Below, one piece after another: positions 43,801 to 53,561 of a stretch of DNA of 64,000 nucleotides. The position numbers were made by a program, and so were the translations under genes. Under the pieces are notes generated by a model. That model was given only the letters and a program-made list of their open reading frames with translations. It searched no databases and was not told the DNA's origin. Positions within the stretch are counted from its first letter, which is position 1. Every line of letters starts with the position of its first letter. Origin of the DNA: Thalassospira australica (GTDB lineage: Bacteria; Pseudomonadota; Alphaproteobacteria; Rhodospirillales; Thalassospiraceae); contig NZ_JRJE01000001.1 of assembly GCF_000763295.1 (NCBI RefSeq), positions 1-64,000 on the forward strand, given 5' to 3'.

Positions 43801-46566
43801 TTAGTCAATGGAGGTTAGCGGTTTCACCGGTTCAATTGCTTCCATCATTTCGCCGGGGATGAAAACGCGGAAGGTTGCACCCTGGCCGGGGGGGCTTTCG
43901 GCCCATATTTTGCCCTGACAATGTTCGACCACATGTTTGGCAATCGCAAGACCAAGCCCTGATCCCGATGGCCTTGGCTTGTCATCGGCGTATTTGCCCC
44001 CGCGTGAGAACTTGTCGAAAATGATTTCCAGCTCGTTTTGTGCAATGCCTTTGCCGTTGTCGCTGATCGACACCAGATAGCCGCCGTCCATCGCCTCGCC
44101 GCGAACAGCAACTTCGGGGTGGTCGGGGTCGGAAAATTTGGCAGCATTGGACAGAAGGTTGATGAAAACCTGTGTCAGGCGGTCGCGATCCACATGCAGC
44201 AATACCGAATTGCGCGAATATTCGCAGGTCAGAACCACGCCCTTGCGGTCAAACAGGCCTTTGACGGCGTCGATGCTTTCATCAAGGACGGTACGCGGAT
44301 CAACTTCGACGGCGCGCCAGTCCGAATGGCCGGCTTCGAGGCGGGCAAGGTCAAGATGATCGTCAATCAGACGTGTCAGGCGTTCGCTTTCGCGCACAAT
44401 GATTTCAAGGAAACGGTCCGTCTGTTTCGGATCAAGGTTCGGGGAATCGACCAGAATTTCCGAAAACGACCGGATCGATGTAAGCGGGGTTCTGAATTCG
44501 TGGCTGACCATGGTCAGGAATTCATCCTTGAGGCGATCAAGCTCCTTGAGCCGTTCGTTGGCAGCACGCAATTCGGCAGCGGTTTTTTCAAGTTCAATCG
44601 ACTTGGTTTCAAGGCGCTGGGAATATTCAATAACGTGTGAGGTTTCCTCAAGAATTTCAAGAACTTCGTCAAGGCTGACCATCTCGCCCTTGGCAACAGA
44701 CGAAACCATCACCCGGGCCGACGCGGCCCCGATGGACCCCGCCAGAAGCCGTTCGGTAAAGGCGATCATGTCGGCATCGGCTTCGCCCTTGCCCCGCCAG
44801 GATGGGTCGGAGGTCCAGTCAAATTGCCGGAACGATTGATAGGCGCGATCGCGTCCCAAAAACCGTTCGACCAATTCATAAAGATCATTGGCCGAGGCCG
44901 ACGACCGCCAGATCACCGTATCCTGGCCCTTGCGCGAAAAGGCATCGACAAACAGGGTGGCCTGAATGCGCTCAAGCGCACTTGGTTTGGTAAACAGGCT
45001 GATCAGGACATAGGCCCCGGTATTAAGCGAAATCGACCAGATCAGTGCATGGGTCAAGGGGGCAAAACCGGTCAGGCCAAGCAGGCTTTCGGGGCGCAGC
45101 CAGGGGTTGCCAAACGCACCTTCCTGAATAAGGGCCGGGTTCATCCAGCCGCTATCAGCAAGGGATGGCAGCAACAGCGTATAGCCCCAAACAGCAAAGC
45201 CGATAGAAAGTGCAACCTGTGCGCCCGTGCGGGTGCCGCCCTTCCAGTAAAGCCCGCCAATCATGATCGGGATAAACTGAGCAATGGCGGCAAAGGAAAT
45301 CAGCCCGATTTCAGCCAGGGCATCGCTGGCCCCGGCAGACCGGTAATAGGCAAAGCCCATAAACACGACCACAACGATGGACGCGCGCCGGATAAAGATC
45401 AAAAGCCCGGTCAAATCATCGCGTTCGGTCAGGCGCAGCGGACGAATGCGCAAAAGGGCCGGGACGATCAGATCGTTACACACCATGGTCGAAAGGGCGA
45501 TGGTCGCAACGATCACCATGCTCGTACTGGCCGACAACCCCCCGACATAGGCCAAAAGCGCCAGAAGCGACTGGTCCTCAAAAAGCGGCACCGAAATGAC
45601 AAAGAAATCCGGGTCCGACCAGGCCGGAAGGGCGCCAAGCCCCGCCAATGCAATCGGCAGAACAAACAGGTTCATCGCCAGAAGGTATAGCGGAAAGGCC
45701 CAGCTTGCAGTTGCCAGATGGCGTTCATCGACATTTTCAACAATGATCACCTGAAACTGCCGCGGCAGGCACAGGATTGCTGCCATCGACAGCATCATCA
45801 AGGTAAGCCAGCGCGCACTGCTGTCTTCGCGCAGCATCAGAAGTTTGGCGGTGTCGGGATTTTGCGCCGATTGGGCAAATAAATCACCAAGCCCGTCATA
45901 CATGACAAAGGACACAAAGAAACCCACAGCCAAAAGCGCGAACATCTTGACCAGACTTTCAAAGGCGATGGCCGCCACCATGCCTTCATGGTGCTCGTCG
46001 GCGTCAATGAAGCGTGTGCCAAACAAAATGCCAAACAGGGCCAGGCCAACAGCAGCCCAAAAGCCACTATCGGAAAACACGCTGATTGTTTCGCGGGTCG
46101 ATTGGATCATGCCGTGATCCCACGCCGTCAGAACCGTATAGCTGGTGGCGATCGCCTTGAGCTGAAGGGCGATATAAGGCGTTGTTCCAATGACCGCGAT
46201 AAGCGTGACAAGCACGGAAAGTTGCGTGCTTTTGCCATAGCGCGACGAGATAAAATCAGCAATCGAGGTAATCCGGTGGGCCTTGGAAATGCGCAGCATT
46301 TTGCGCAGCAAAAACCACCAGCCCAAAAAGATCACGGTCGGGCCAAGATAGATTGTCAGGTATTCAAGCCCGGTGCGCGCCGCCGTGCCAACCGCACCAT
46401 AAAATGTCCACGACGTACAATAGACCGCAATCGACAGGGTATAGACCGTTGGATTGCGCACCCACGAATGACCATCACGCGCACGCTTGTCGCCCCACCA
46501 TGCAATGGCATAAAGCAGGCCGACGTAAACCAGCGAGACAAAGATGACCAGTTCCGAGGACAACAT
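43801..46566 (-). CDS. CbrA-like sensor: SSS-family transporter domain fused to histidine kinase
   Basis: 921 residues from the ATG at 46566. The N-terminal ~500 residues form a sodium:solute symporter-like domain with many membrane helices (ITSIADFISSRYGKS). A linker region follows, then a histidine kinase with His689 in MVSHEFRTPLTSI and N, G1 and G2 boxes (NLLSNAAKF, SDNGKGIA, GSGLGLAIAKH). The architecture is that of CbrA, which couples nutrient (often histidine) transport to carbon/nitrogen regulation. The likely partner is the stand-alone receiver encoded upstream. A CbrX-like small protein gene precedes it by five bases, suggesting coupled translation. Confidence 0.9.
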   Translation of the reverse strand: MLSSELVIFVSLVYVGLLYAIAWWGDKRARDGHSWVRNPTVYTLSIAVYCTSWTFYGAVGTAARTGLEYLTIYLGPTVIFLGWWFLLRKMLRISKAHRITSIADFISSRYGKSTQLSVLVTLIAVIGTTPYIALQLKAIATSYTVLTAWDHGMIQSTRETISVFSDSGFWAAVGLALFGILFGTRFIDADEHHEGMVAAIAFESLVKMFALLAVGFFVSFVMYDGLGDLFAQSAQNPDTAKLLMLREDSSARWLTLMMLSMAAILCLPRQFQVIIVENVDERHLATASWAFPLYLLAMNLFVLPIALAGLGALPAWSDPDFFVISVPLFEDQSLLALLAYVGGLSASTSMVIVATIALSTMVCNDLIVPALLRIRPLRLTERDDLTGLLIFIRRASIVVVVFMGFAYYRSAGASDALAEIGLISFAAIAQFIPIMIGGLYWKGGTRTGAQVALSIGFAVWGYTLLLPSLADSGWMNPALIQEGAFGNPWLRPESLLGLTGFAPLTHALIWSISLNTGAYVLISLFTKPSALERIQATLFVDAFSRKGQDTVIWRSSASANDLYELVERFLGRDRAYQSFRQFDWTSDPSWRGKGEADADMIAFTERLLAGSIGAASARVMVSSVAKGEMVSLDEVLEILEETSHVIEYSQRLETKSIELEKTAAELRAANERLKELDRLKDEFLTMVSHEFRTPLTSIRSFSEILVDSPNLDPKQTDRFLEIIVRESERLTRLIDDHLDLARLEAGHSDWRAVEVDPRTVLDESIDAVKGLFDRKGVVLTCEYSRNSVLLHVDRDRLTQVFINLLSNAAKFSDPDHPEVAVRGEAMDGGYLVSISDNGKGIAQNELEIIFDKFSRGGKYADDKPRPSGSGLGLAIAKHVVEHCQGKIWAESPPGQGATFRVFIPGEMMEAIEPVKPLTSID

Positions 46567-46570
46567 ATGC

Positions 46571-46792
46571 TTACGGTCCGTCGGCCTGGGCGGCACTTCT
46601 GAGTGCGCGCGTCAGAATGGCACAAAGCGCAATCAGAATAGCCCACCCTGCAAAGAAATAGACAAACAGGATCGGCAGCCCAAGGATGGTGCCATCAAGC
46701 GAAAACATCCCGACAATTGGCGGCAACCATAGGAAAAGGGCCACCAGCATCAAGACGAATGCGCGTTCTGTCAGTTTGCGTGGTGGTGTGAT
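46571..46792 (-). CDS. CbrX-like small membrane protein, possible ATC start
   Basis: Two hydrophobic segments (FVLMLVALFLWLPPIVGMF and LPILFVYFFAGWAILIALCA) in a protein of about 60-73 residues directly upstream of the CbrA-like gene, the position of the small CbrX protein in Pseudomonas. The clear ribosome-binding site AGGAGG (46798-46803) is spaced for an in-frame ATC codon at 46792; the nearest conventional starts, TTG at 46753 and ATG at 46750, lack a binding site and fall inside the first helix. The ATC start is therefore my preferred but unproven choice. Confidence 0.6.
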   Translation of the reverse strand: MTPPRKLTERAFVLMLVALFLWLPPIVGMFSLDGTILGLPILFVYFFAGWAILIALCAILTRALRSAAQADGP

Positions 46793-46833
46793 GGCGGCCT
46801 CCTGGCAGTTGTTATGAACGCAGCGGTGTTGGT

Positions 46834-47217
46834 TTAATTTTCTGCGCGCTCAAGCAGTGCTTTAACCCGCGATACGACGTCGCGGGTCGAGAAGGGTTTG
46901 GTCACGAAATCATCAACGCCAAGCTCAAGGCCCTTGCGGCGGTCCACTTCGCGGGTTTTCGCTGTGAGCATCATGATGGGAATTTTCTGCGTGCTGGAAT
47001 CACCACGTACAGCGCGCACCACTTCAAAGCCGTCGCGAACCGGCATCATGACATCAAGCAAAACCATATCAGGGGTATCGCGCGCGATCATGTTGATCGC
47101 GGTTTGGCCGTCGGTGGCCACGCTTACCTCATAGCCTTCCTTTTCCATCAGGAAGGTAAGGGACTCAACAATGGTTTCCTCGTCTTCGGCAATCAAGACC
47201 TTTGGTCTCTTACTCAA
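46834..47217 (-). CDS. Single-domain response regulator (CheY-like)
   Basis: 127-residue receiver domain with no output domain. The acidic pocket (EDEE), phospho-acceptor Asp55 (MVLLDVMMP), Thr in MLTAK and Lys107 (FVTKPFS) are all present. The start is a TTG with GGGAG eight bases upstream. It lies just upstream of the small membrane protein and CbrA-like kinase genes, and probably receives phosphate from that kinase. In Pseudomonas the partner is the NtrC-type CbrB, so here the signal must pass to another protein. Confidence 0.9.
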   Translation of the reverse strand: MSKRPKVLIAEDEETIVESLTFLMEKEGYEVSVATDGQTAINMIARDTPDMVLLDVMMPVRDGFEVVRAVRGDSSTQKIPIMMLTAKTREVDRRKGLELGVDDFVTKPFSTRDVVSRVKALLERAEN

Positions 47218-47338
47218 GGACGTTCTCCCGATTTTTCGGATTGTTATGGCCCCAATCCTAACTGCTTATGGTGCAGATTATAATGCTACTTTGGGGTGGT
47301 ATCCTTTGGGGTACTGTTTTGCCCGTGTTCAAGGGGTT

Positions 47339-48913
47339 CTAGCCTGCTGCTTTTGGGGTGCGGTCGGCCATTTCATATGCGCGTTGCGCACAGTCTTCTC
47401 GCGGGCACTGACGACATGCAATTCCCACAGGAACCGCAGAATCCGGGCGATCAAGCGACAGTCGGTCGCCGTAAACGACATCATTTGAAAACGCGGTATC
47501 GCACCCGATCATCACGGAATGAACCGAGCGCGGAACGCCATACCCACCCGCAGTTGAACGAAGCGCGCGGGCAACAAACAGATATTCGCTGCCATCGGGA
47601 AGGCGGACAAATTGCGGAATCACCCGTTCGGGGGCGGTGTAGGCTTCATGCACAACCCAGCGCGGACACGCCCCGCCATAGCGCGGCAATTGCAGGCCCG
47701 ATGCGGAAAATCGTTTGGAAATATTTCCGGCAATGTCGGTGCGGATCAGGTGAAACGGAATACCTTCTGCCCCCGGACGGCGAAGCGTCGTCAGGCGGTG
47801 GCAGATTTGCTCCCAGCTTGCGGAATAACGTTGCTGCAGCAGTTCGATGTCATGGCGCATGCGACGTGCATCTTCAAGAAATGGCTCATAGGGAAACAGC
47901 AATGCTGCCGCAGCATAGGAAATCAGGGCTTCTGATGCGCGCACCCGTCCGGCGTCGCTGCCAATCTGGGCGTGATCAAGAATTTCATTGATCGGCTCGG
48001 CGGCCTCAATCCGGCAAATGGTGCGCGCAGCCTGAAACCGGGCAGATGTGATCGGCAGGGCGCGCGAAACGCGCAATGTGTTGTTTTGCGCATCCCATTG
48101 ATAGCCGCTTGTCAGGAATTCCTCGGACGGCAGCCGTTCAATCCGGGTGTTGTGCGTGTTTTCAAGATAGTTGATCAGGTCTGTCAGATACAGGCCGCCT
48201 TGCGGATCAATGATCGGGCGCATGGCGCTGGCGTGATCTTCCAGCGTCGGGAAGTGGTTGGCATTGTCATATAGCAAATCATCGACTTCCTCGGCCGGGC
48301 TGGCGGCCGGGCGACCGGCCTCGCCGCGTTCAAGAAAGTTGAAAATTTCGGTCGCGGATTCTGCAAGGCGCTGGGACTCGCGTACCAGTGTCGCATTGAA
48401 ACGCGCCCGCTGATCGGATGAAAGATCGTCATAATCATCAAAAATCTCGGCCACAGTGCGGATGGATGTGATCCGCGTAAGGATCGAATGGCTGGCCTCG
48501 GTCAGGAACGGGTCGTGGCTGAGCCGCTCGGACAGGGCGTTAATATCATCAAGGCCGCTGCGATACGCACGATATAGCGACAGAAAAGCGGTGATCATGC
48601 CCGGTGCTGCGGCGATCATCGCGGGGAACTCGCGGCTTTCAACCGGGGTGGTGCGAAAAACCGGATCAGAGGCGGCTTCGCTCAGATCAGACAGAAGGCG
48701 GCTTTCTTCGGATCCGGACAGGGTATGGGGCTGAATTTCAAGCGCTTCGGCGATCCGCATCAGCAAACCGCCACCGATCGAGCGACGGTTGTGTTCGATC
48801 AGATTAAGGTAGGAAGGCGAAATCCCCGCAGCCTTCGCCAGGGCATTCTGGGTCATGCCGATATCTTTTCGCCGTCCGCGAATGCGGTGCCCGATGGGTG
48901 CCTGACGCGCCAT
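47339..48913 (-). CDS. ScfR/MccR-type short-chain acyl-CoA regulator (XRE family)
   Basis: 524 residues with an N-terminal XRE helix-turn-helix (IGHRIRGRRKDIGMTQNALAKAAGISPSYLNLIEHN), a central region and a C-terminal DUF2083 domain that includes the cysteine-rich CRQCPREDCAQRA motif near residues 500-512. Blocks such as WEQICHRLTTLRRPG, GIPFHLIRTDIAGNISKR and GGACPRWVVHEA match RamB/ScfR/MccR regulators, which sense acyl-CoA esters to control the glyoxylate shunt, methylcitrate or propionyl-CoA pathways. The HExxH metal motif seen in some members is not apparent. It is divergent from the Liv-type transporter. Confidence 0.88.
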   Translation of the reverse strand: MARQAPIGHRIRGRRKDIGMTQNALAKAAGISPSYLNLIEHNRRSIGGGLLMRIAEALEIQPHTLSGSEESRLLSDLSEAASDPVFRTTPVESREFPAMIAAAPGMITAFLSLYRAYRSGLDDINALSERLSHDPFLTEASHSILTRITSIRTVAEIFDDYDDLSSDQRARFNATLVRESQRLAESATEIFNFLERGEAGRPAASPAEEVDDLLYDNANHFPTLEDHASAMRPIIDPQGGLYLTDLINYLENTHNTRIERLPSEEFLTSGYQWDAQNNTLRVSRALPITSARFQAARTICRIEAAEPINEILDHAQIGSDAGRVRASEALISYAAAALLFPYEPFLEDARRMRHDIELLQQRYSASWEQICHRLTTLRRPGAEGIPFHLIRTDIAGNISKRFSASGLQLPRYGGACPRWVVHEAYTAPERVIPQFVRLPDGSEYLFVARALRSTAGGYGVPRSVHSVMIGCDTAFSNDVVYGDRLSLDRPDSAVPVGIACRQCPREDCAQRAYEMADRTPKAAG

Positions 48914-49117
48914 ACTAAAGTCGTACCCCTTGACATAATTTACAAGTTTTCACAGCAACTGCTTATATATTTACAAAAAAAACGTTTTATATCAACTGGG
49001 TGTTGATTCATTTTCAAATGATGCTCATTGTTTGTACAGGTCGCTAAGAAAATAAGCCAAAAAACACAGACCTCAGATTTCTCTGAAACAAATCCCAAGA
49101 CATTGGGGAGGAAAACC

Positions 49118-50479
49118 ATGTCGGAGACTAAGCTTATCGGAAATGTATCCCGCCGTACGATCCTTAAGGGGTCAGCGGCTACTACTGGTGCGGCCCTTAT
49201 TGGTGGCACGTTCCCGATGCATTTCATCAAGAATGCCCACGCCCAGACCTTCCGTGGCGATCCGGGCAATGCTGCCAGCGTCAAGCTCGGCTTTAACGTG
49301 CCGCAGACCGGCCCGTATGCCGATGAGGGTGCTGACGAACTGCGTGCCTACCAGCTTGCGGTCAAGCACATCAACGGCGAAGGCGACGGTGGTATGCTTA
49401 ACACCATCAAGCCGCTGGAACTCAAGGGTAACGGTATTCTTGGCAAAAAAGTCGAGTTCGTTACAGGGGATACCCAGACCAAATCCGATGCTGCGCGTGC
49501 TTCTGCAAAACGCATGATCGAAAAAGACAATGTTGCAATGGTCACCGGTGGTTCGTCCTCGGGTGTTGCGATTGCCGTGCAGGGTCTTTGCCAGGAAATG
49601 GGCGTCATTTTCATGGCGGGTCTGACCCACTCCAACGACACCACCGGTAAAGACAAAAAGCGTTATGGCTTCCGCCACTTCTTCAATGCTTATATGTCGG
49701 GTCAGGCGATCGCGCCGGTTCTGCTCGACGAGTATGGTGCAGAGCGTCGCGCTTATCACCTGACGGCTGATTACACCTGGGGCTGGACCCAGGAAGAATC
49801 GATCAAGGCCGCGACCGAGAATATCGGTTGGGAAACTGTGAACACCGTTCGTACCCCGGTTGGTGCGGGTGACTTCTCGCAGTACATCACGCCGGTTCTG
49901 AACTCGGGCGCAGATGTCCTGATCCTGAACCACTATGGTAAGGATATGGTCAACTCCCTGACCCAGGCTGTTCAGTTCGGTCTGCGTGACAAGCAGGTGA
50001 ATGGCAAGAACTTCGAAATCGTTGTTCCGCTTTATTCCCGCCTGATGGCACAGGGTGCTGGCGAAGCTGCAAAAGGTATCCTTGGTACCACCAACTGGCA
50101 CTGGTCGCTGACCGATGCCGGTTCGCAGGCCTTCGTGAAATCGTTCGGTCAGGAATACGGCTTCCCGCCGTCCCAGGCTGCTCACACCTGCTACGTCCAG
50201 ACGCTGCTTTATGCAAACGCCTGCGAATTGGCCGGTACCTTCGCACCTTGGGAAGTCATCAAGCAGCTCGAAGGCTTCGAGTTCGATGGCGCAGGCAACG
50301 GCCCGACCCTTTACCGTGCCGAAGATCACCAGTGCTTCAAAGACGTTCTGGTTGTGCGTGGTAAACAAGAGCCGCAGTCCAACTTTGACCTTCTTGAAGT
50401 CGTCAAGGAAGTGCCGCGTGCACAGGTTGAGTATCCGGCCGACATGTTCGGCGGGGAACTCGGACCCTACAAGGTCTGA
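49118..50479 (+). CDS. ABC transporter substrate-binding protein (branched-chain amino acid/urea type)
   Basis: 453 residues from the ATG at 49118, which follows GGGGAGG. The N-terminus carries a twin-arginine signal (SRRTILKGSAATTGAAL) ending in AHA. The mature protein has the periplasmic-binding fold type I of the Liv/Urt family (VKLGFNVPQTGPYADEG; GDTQTKSDAARASAKRMIEKD; MVTGGSSSGVAIAV). Ligand is not deducible; urea, amides, amino acids or short carboxylates are known for relatives. It heads an operon with two permeases and two ATPases. Confidence 0.9.
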   Translation: MSETKLIGNVSRRTILKGSAATTGAALIGGTFPMHFIKNAHAQTFRGDPGNAASVKLGFNVPQTGPYADEGADELRAYQLAVKHINGEGDGGMLNTIKPLELKGNGILGKKVEFVTGDTQTKSDAARASAKRMIEKDNVAMVTGGSSSGVAIAVQGLCQEMGVIFMAGLTHSNDTTGKDKKRYGFRHFFNAYMSGQAIAPVLLDEYGAERRAYHLTADYTWGWTQEESIKAATENIGWETVNTVRTPVGAGDFSQYITPVLNSGADVLILNHYGKDMVNSLTQAVQFGLRDKQVNGKNFEIVVPLYSRLMAQGAGEAAKGILGTTNWHWSLTDAGSQAFVKSFGQEYGFPPSQAAHTCYVQTLLYANACELAGTFAPWEVIKQLEGFEFDGAGNGPTLYRAEDHQCFKDVLVVRGKQEPQSNFDLLEVVKEVPRAQVEYPADMFGGELGPYKV

Positions 50480-50501
50480 TCGACCTACATCGATGCAAGC
50501 A

Positions 50502-50529
50502 GGGCCGGCCATCTCCCAATGGCCGGCCC
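50502..50529 (+). terminator. Hairpin after binding-protein gene (attenuator or stabiliser)
   Basis: Eleven-bp perfect stem GGGCCGGCCAT/ATGGCCGGCCC with a six-base loop, 22 bases after the stop and ahead of the permease gene. The following T content is low, so partial termination or 3'-end protection is likely. Confidence 0.6.
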
Positions 50530-50598
50530 GTTTGCCCTCTGGCTTTGGCCTATACGACTTTTGACTAAGTCCCTTACGACTACGCGGCGGATAACCTG

Positions 50599-51615
50599 AT
50601 GGACGCTATATTTCTTCAAATCCTGAACGGTCTGGACAAGGGTGGTGCTTATGCGCTGATTGCTCTTGGTTTGACCCTGGTGTTTGGCACGCTTGGCGTG
50701 GTGAACTTTGCGCATGGCGCCATCTTCATGATGGGCGCGTTCTGTGCAGTTACTGTTGAAAAACTTCTGACCTTGTCGGTCAAGGTCAAGGATGAGTCGG
50801 TTACCTTCTTTGACGCCTATAAGGAAACGCCCTACCTCGAACTGTGGTTTGGCGATACCGGTACGGCGATCATTGACTGGTCCGTGCCCTTATCCATCTT
50901 ACTGGCGATACCGGTGATGCTGTTAATCGGCATTGTGATGGAAAGATCTCTCATCCGGTATTTCTATAAGCGTCCTCATGCAGAACAGATCCTTGTGACC
51001 TTTGGTCTGGCCATCGTTCTTCAGGAACTGGTCAAGGCGGCCTTTGGCGCCAACCCGATCCCGCAGGGGGCACCTGACATCGTTGCAGGTTCAGCCGCTG
51101 TTGGTGCGATCTTTGGTCTGGGTGAAGCTGTTGTTTATCCGTGGTGGCGTCTGATTTATCTGGCCTTCTCGCTGTTGACCATTGGTTTGGTCTTCTCGTT
51201 CCTGCATTTCACCACCTACGGGATGGTTGTACGTGCGGGGATGGCGGACCGCGAGACGGTCGAACTTCTGGGCATCAATATTGAACGTCGATTTACGATT
51301 GTGTTTGGCATCGCGGCAGTGGTCGCGGGTCTGGCAGGCGTGATGTACACGCCGGTTCTGCCCCCGGATTATCATCTGGGCATGGACTTCCTGGTGCTGT
51401 CGTTTGTTGTGGTTGTTGTTGGGGGCATGGGCTCTTTGCCTGGTGCGGTGGCCGCTGGCTTCCTGCTGGGGATCTTGCAGTCCTTCTCGTCGATGACCGA
51501 AGTAAAAGACATTTTCCCGGGTATTGACCAGATCATCATCTACCTTGTTGCCGTCGTTATTCTGCTGACCCGTCCGCGTGGTCTGCTGGGACGCCGGGGC
51601 GTGATGGAGAGCTAA
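50599..51615 (+). CDS. ABC transporter permease (LivH type)
   Basis: 338 residues, inner-membrane permease of the branched-chain amino acid class. Family features are [27 protein letters not shown] at the N-terminus, [21 protein letters not shown] (the ATPase contact loop) and [21 protein letters not shown] loop of about 40 residues (about 50-92) is longer than in LivH of enteric bacteria. It is in operon with the LivM partner two bases downstream. Confidence 0.93.
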   Translation: MDAIFLQILNGLDKGGAYALIALGLTLVFGTLGVVNFAHGAIFMMGAFCAVTVEKLLTLSVKVKDESVTFFDAYKETPYLELWFGDTGTAIIDWSVPLSILLAIPVMLLIGIVMERSLIRYFYKRPHAEQILVTFGLAIVLQELVKAAFGANPIPQGAPDIVAGSAAVGAIFGLGEAVVYPWWRLIYLAFSLLTIGLVFSFLHFTTYGMVVRAGMADRETVELLGINIERRFTIVFGIAAVVAGLAGVMYTPVLPPDYHLGMDFLVLSFVVVVVGGMGSLPGAVAAGFLLGILQSFSSMTEVKDIFPGIDQIIIYLVAVVILLTRPRGLLGRRGVMES

Positions 51616-51617
51616 AA

Positions 51618-52796
51618 ATGACAAATACAAAAATCGTCTCGCCCAAAAAAGATATGATCTTCATGGCCATCCTGTCGGCCGTGGTCCTGACCATGCCGCT
51701 GTGGTTGCAGCCTTTCGGTGCGGCCTATCCCGATCTGATGCAGAAGTTCATGATCTTTGGCATCTTTGCCATCGGCTATAACATTCTGTTTGGTTTGACC
51801 GGTTATCTGTCCTTTGGTCACGCTGCCTTTCTGGGGGTCGGGTCATATACCGCTGTCTGGTCGTTCAAGCTGCTAAGCATGAATGTCATCCCGGCGCTGC
51901 TTTTCGGAACCGTGCTTTCGGGGCTGTTTGCCCTGGCGATCGGCTTTGTGTCGTTGCGTCGTTCGGGGATTTACTTCTCGATCCTGACACTGGCCTTTGC
52001 ACAGATGTCTTATAATCTTGCCTATTCGGTTCTGACCCCGATCACCAATGGTGAAACCGGTCTGCAACTCGAACAGGCCGATCCGCGTGTGCTTGACCGC
52101 ATGTCGGGGATCGAGGCAAACTCTTCGCTTCCGACCCCGAACCTGTTCGGGATCGAAGGTGTCGGTTATTCCGGCTTCTATATCTGTGCGGCCTTGATGC
52201 TGATTTCGTTCTTTATCTATCTGCGAATTTTCCGTTCGCCGTTTGGATTGAAGTTGCGTGCCATCAAGTCGAACCAGAACCGTATGAGCTATACCGGATA
52301 CAGCACGCGTCCCTATCTGATGACGGCCTTTGTCATCTCGGGCATGTATGCCGGTCTTGCCGGTTCGCTTCTGGCGGTGACCGATCCGCTGGCGGGTGCC
52401 GAACGGATGCAATGGACCGCCTCGGGCGAGGTTGTTCTGATTACGATCCTTGGTGGCGTTGGCACCCTGATTGGTCCGCTTCTGGGCGCTGGTATTATCA
52501 AATACTTCGAAAACATCTTTTCGGCCTTTAACGATACGGTCCTGCTCAATGCGTTCTCCTTCCTTCCGGATTGGCTCGCGCATGGTGTGGCGTCTGTCGT
52601 TGGCCTGTTTGTTGGCGAAGGCTGGCACTTGACCCTTGGCCTTGTGTTCATGTTGATCGTGATCTTCCTGCCTGGTGGCATCATGGAAGGCATCAGTCGT
52701 CTTGCGCGGTTGGTCACCAACCGTAGCAAGTCCGATCCGAAATCCGATACGCATGAAAACAAAGAAAAAGAACAAACATCGGCGGGGGAGGTCTGA
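51618..52796 (+). CDS. ABC transporter permease (LivM type)
   Basis: 392 residues. LivM features include [23 protein letters not shown] near the N-terminus, [20 protein letters not shown] as ATPase-contact loop and [17 protein letters not shown] hydrophilic insert of about 40 residues (about 142-180) and a basic-acidic tail of 30 residues are unusual additions. Works as heterodimer with the preceding permease. Confidence 0.93.
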   Translation: MTNTKIVSPKKDMIFMAILSAVVLTMPLWLQPFGAAYPDLMQKFMIFGIFAIGYNILFGLTGYLSFGHAAFLGVGSYTAVWSFKLLSMNVIPALLFGTVLSGLFALAIGFVSLRRSGIYFSILTLAFAQMSYNLAYSVLTPITNGETGLQLEQADPRVLDRMSGIEANSSLPTPNLFGIEGVGYSGFYICAALMLISFFIYLRIFRSPFGLKLRAIKSNQNRMSYTGYSTRPYLMTAFVISGMYAGLAGSLLAVTDPLAGAERMQWTASGEVVLITILGGVGTLIGPLLGAGIIKYFENIFSAFNDTVLLNAFSFLPDWLAHGVASVVGLFVGEGWHLTLGLVFMLIVIFLPGGIMEGISRLARLVTNRSKSDPKSDTHENKEKEQTSAGEV

Positions 52797-52799
52797 TCC

Positions 52800-53561
52800 A
52801 TGTCCGAATACATTCTTGACGTCACCGACGTTGACAAGAACTTTGGCGGTCTGAAGGCGCTTTCCGACATTAACCTTCGGGTTAAGGAAGGCACGGTTCA
52901 CGCCATCATCGGGCCGAACGGTGCAGGTAAATCGACATTGCTGAACGTGATTGTCGGTCGACTGGCACCAAACCGTGGCCGCGTGTTGCTGGGGGATCAG
53001 GTTTTGACGGGCAAGGAGCCTTACGAAATCAACCAGCTTGGCGTGGCACGTGTTTTCCAGACGCCGGAAATCTTCCCGGAACTGTCATTGTTGCAAAACG
53101 TGATGGTCCCGGCCTTTGCCAAGCGCGAAGGCATTTTCAAGATGAACTTCATCAAAAGCCTGTTTGCGGAAAAAGAAATCCTCGAACATGCAGAACACCT
53201 TCTTGAAGATGTTGGCCTGCTGCAACACAAGGATCATCTGGCCGGTTCGATGTCACGCGGTGACAAACGCCGTCTGGAACTTGCCATGTGTCTGGGGCAG
53301 CAACCAAAGCTGTTCCTGCTTGATGAGCCAACCGCAGGCATGTCACGCCACGATACCAACCGCACGATTGACCTGCTTAAGCGGATCAAGGAACGCGGCA
53401 TGACCAAAGTCATTATCGAACATGACATGCATGTGGTCTTTAGCCTTGCTGACCGCATCAGCGTGCTCGCGCAGGGGGCCATCATTTGTGAAGGCACCCC
53501 GGAAGAAGTCCGTAACGACCCACGGGTCAAGGAAGCCTATCTCGGAGGGGAAACGGTATGA
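52800..53561 (+). CDS. ABC transporter ATP-binding protein (LivG type)
   Basis: 253 residues. Walker A is GPNGAGKST, the signature is the variant MSRGDKRRLELAM in place of LSGGQ, Walker B is LFLLDEPTAGMS, and H-loop is VIIEHDMHVV. The C-terminal DPRVKEAYLG is the usual LivG end. It begins three bases after the LivM stop and overlaps the LivF start by four. The altered signature motif is notable but occurs among LivG-like proteins. Confidence 0.93.
   Translation: MSEYILDVTDVDKNFGGLKALSDINLRVKEGTVHAIIGPNGAGKSTLLNVIVGRLAPNRGRVLLGDQVLTGKEPYEINQLGVARVFQTPEIFPELSLLQNVMVPAFAKREGIFKMNFIKSLFAEKEILEHAEHLLEDVGLLQHKDHLAGSMSRGDKRRLELAMCLGQQPKLFLLDEPTAGMSRHDTNRTIDLLKRIKERGMTKVIIEHDMHVVFSLADRISVLAQGAIICEGTPEEVRNDPRVKEAYLGGETV

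Noticed and set aside
49172-50512. 446-codon minus-strand frame opposite the Liv-type binding protein
   Set aside because: Mirror frame of a strongly codon-biased gene; no domain, no ribosome-binding site.
51873-52901. 342-codon minus-strand frame opposite livM
   Set aside because: Highly charged composition typical of the complement of a membrane-protein gene.
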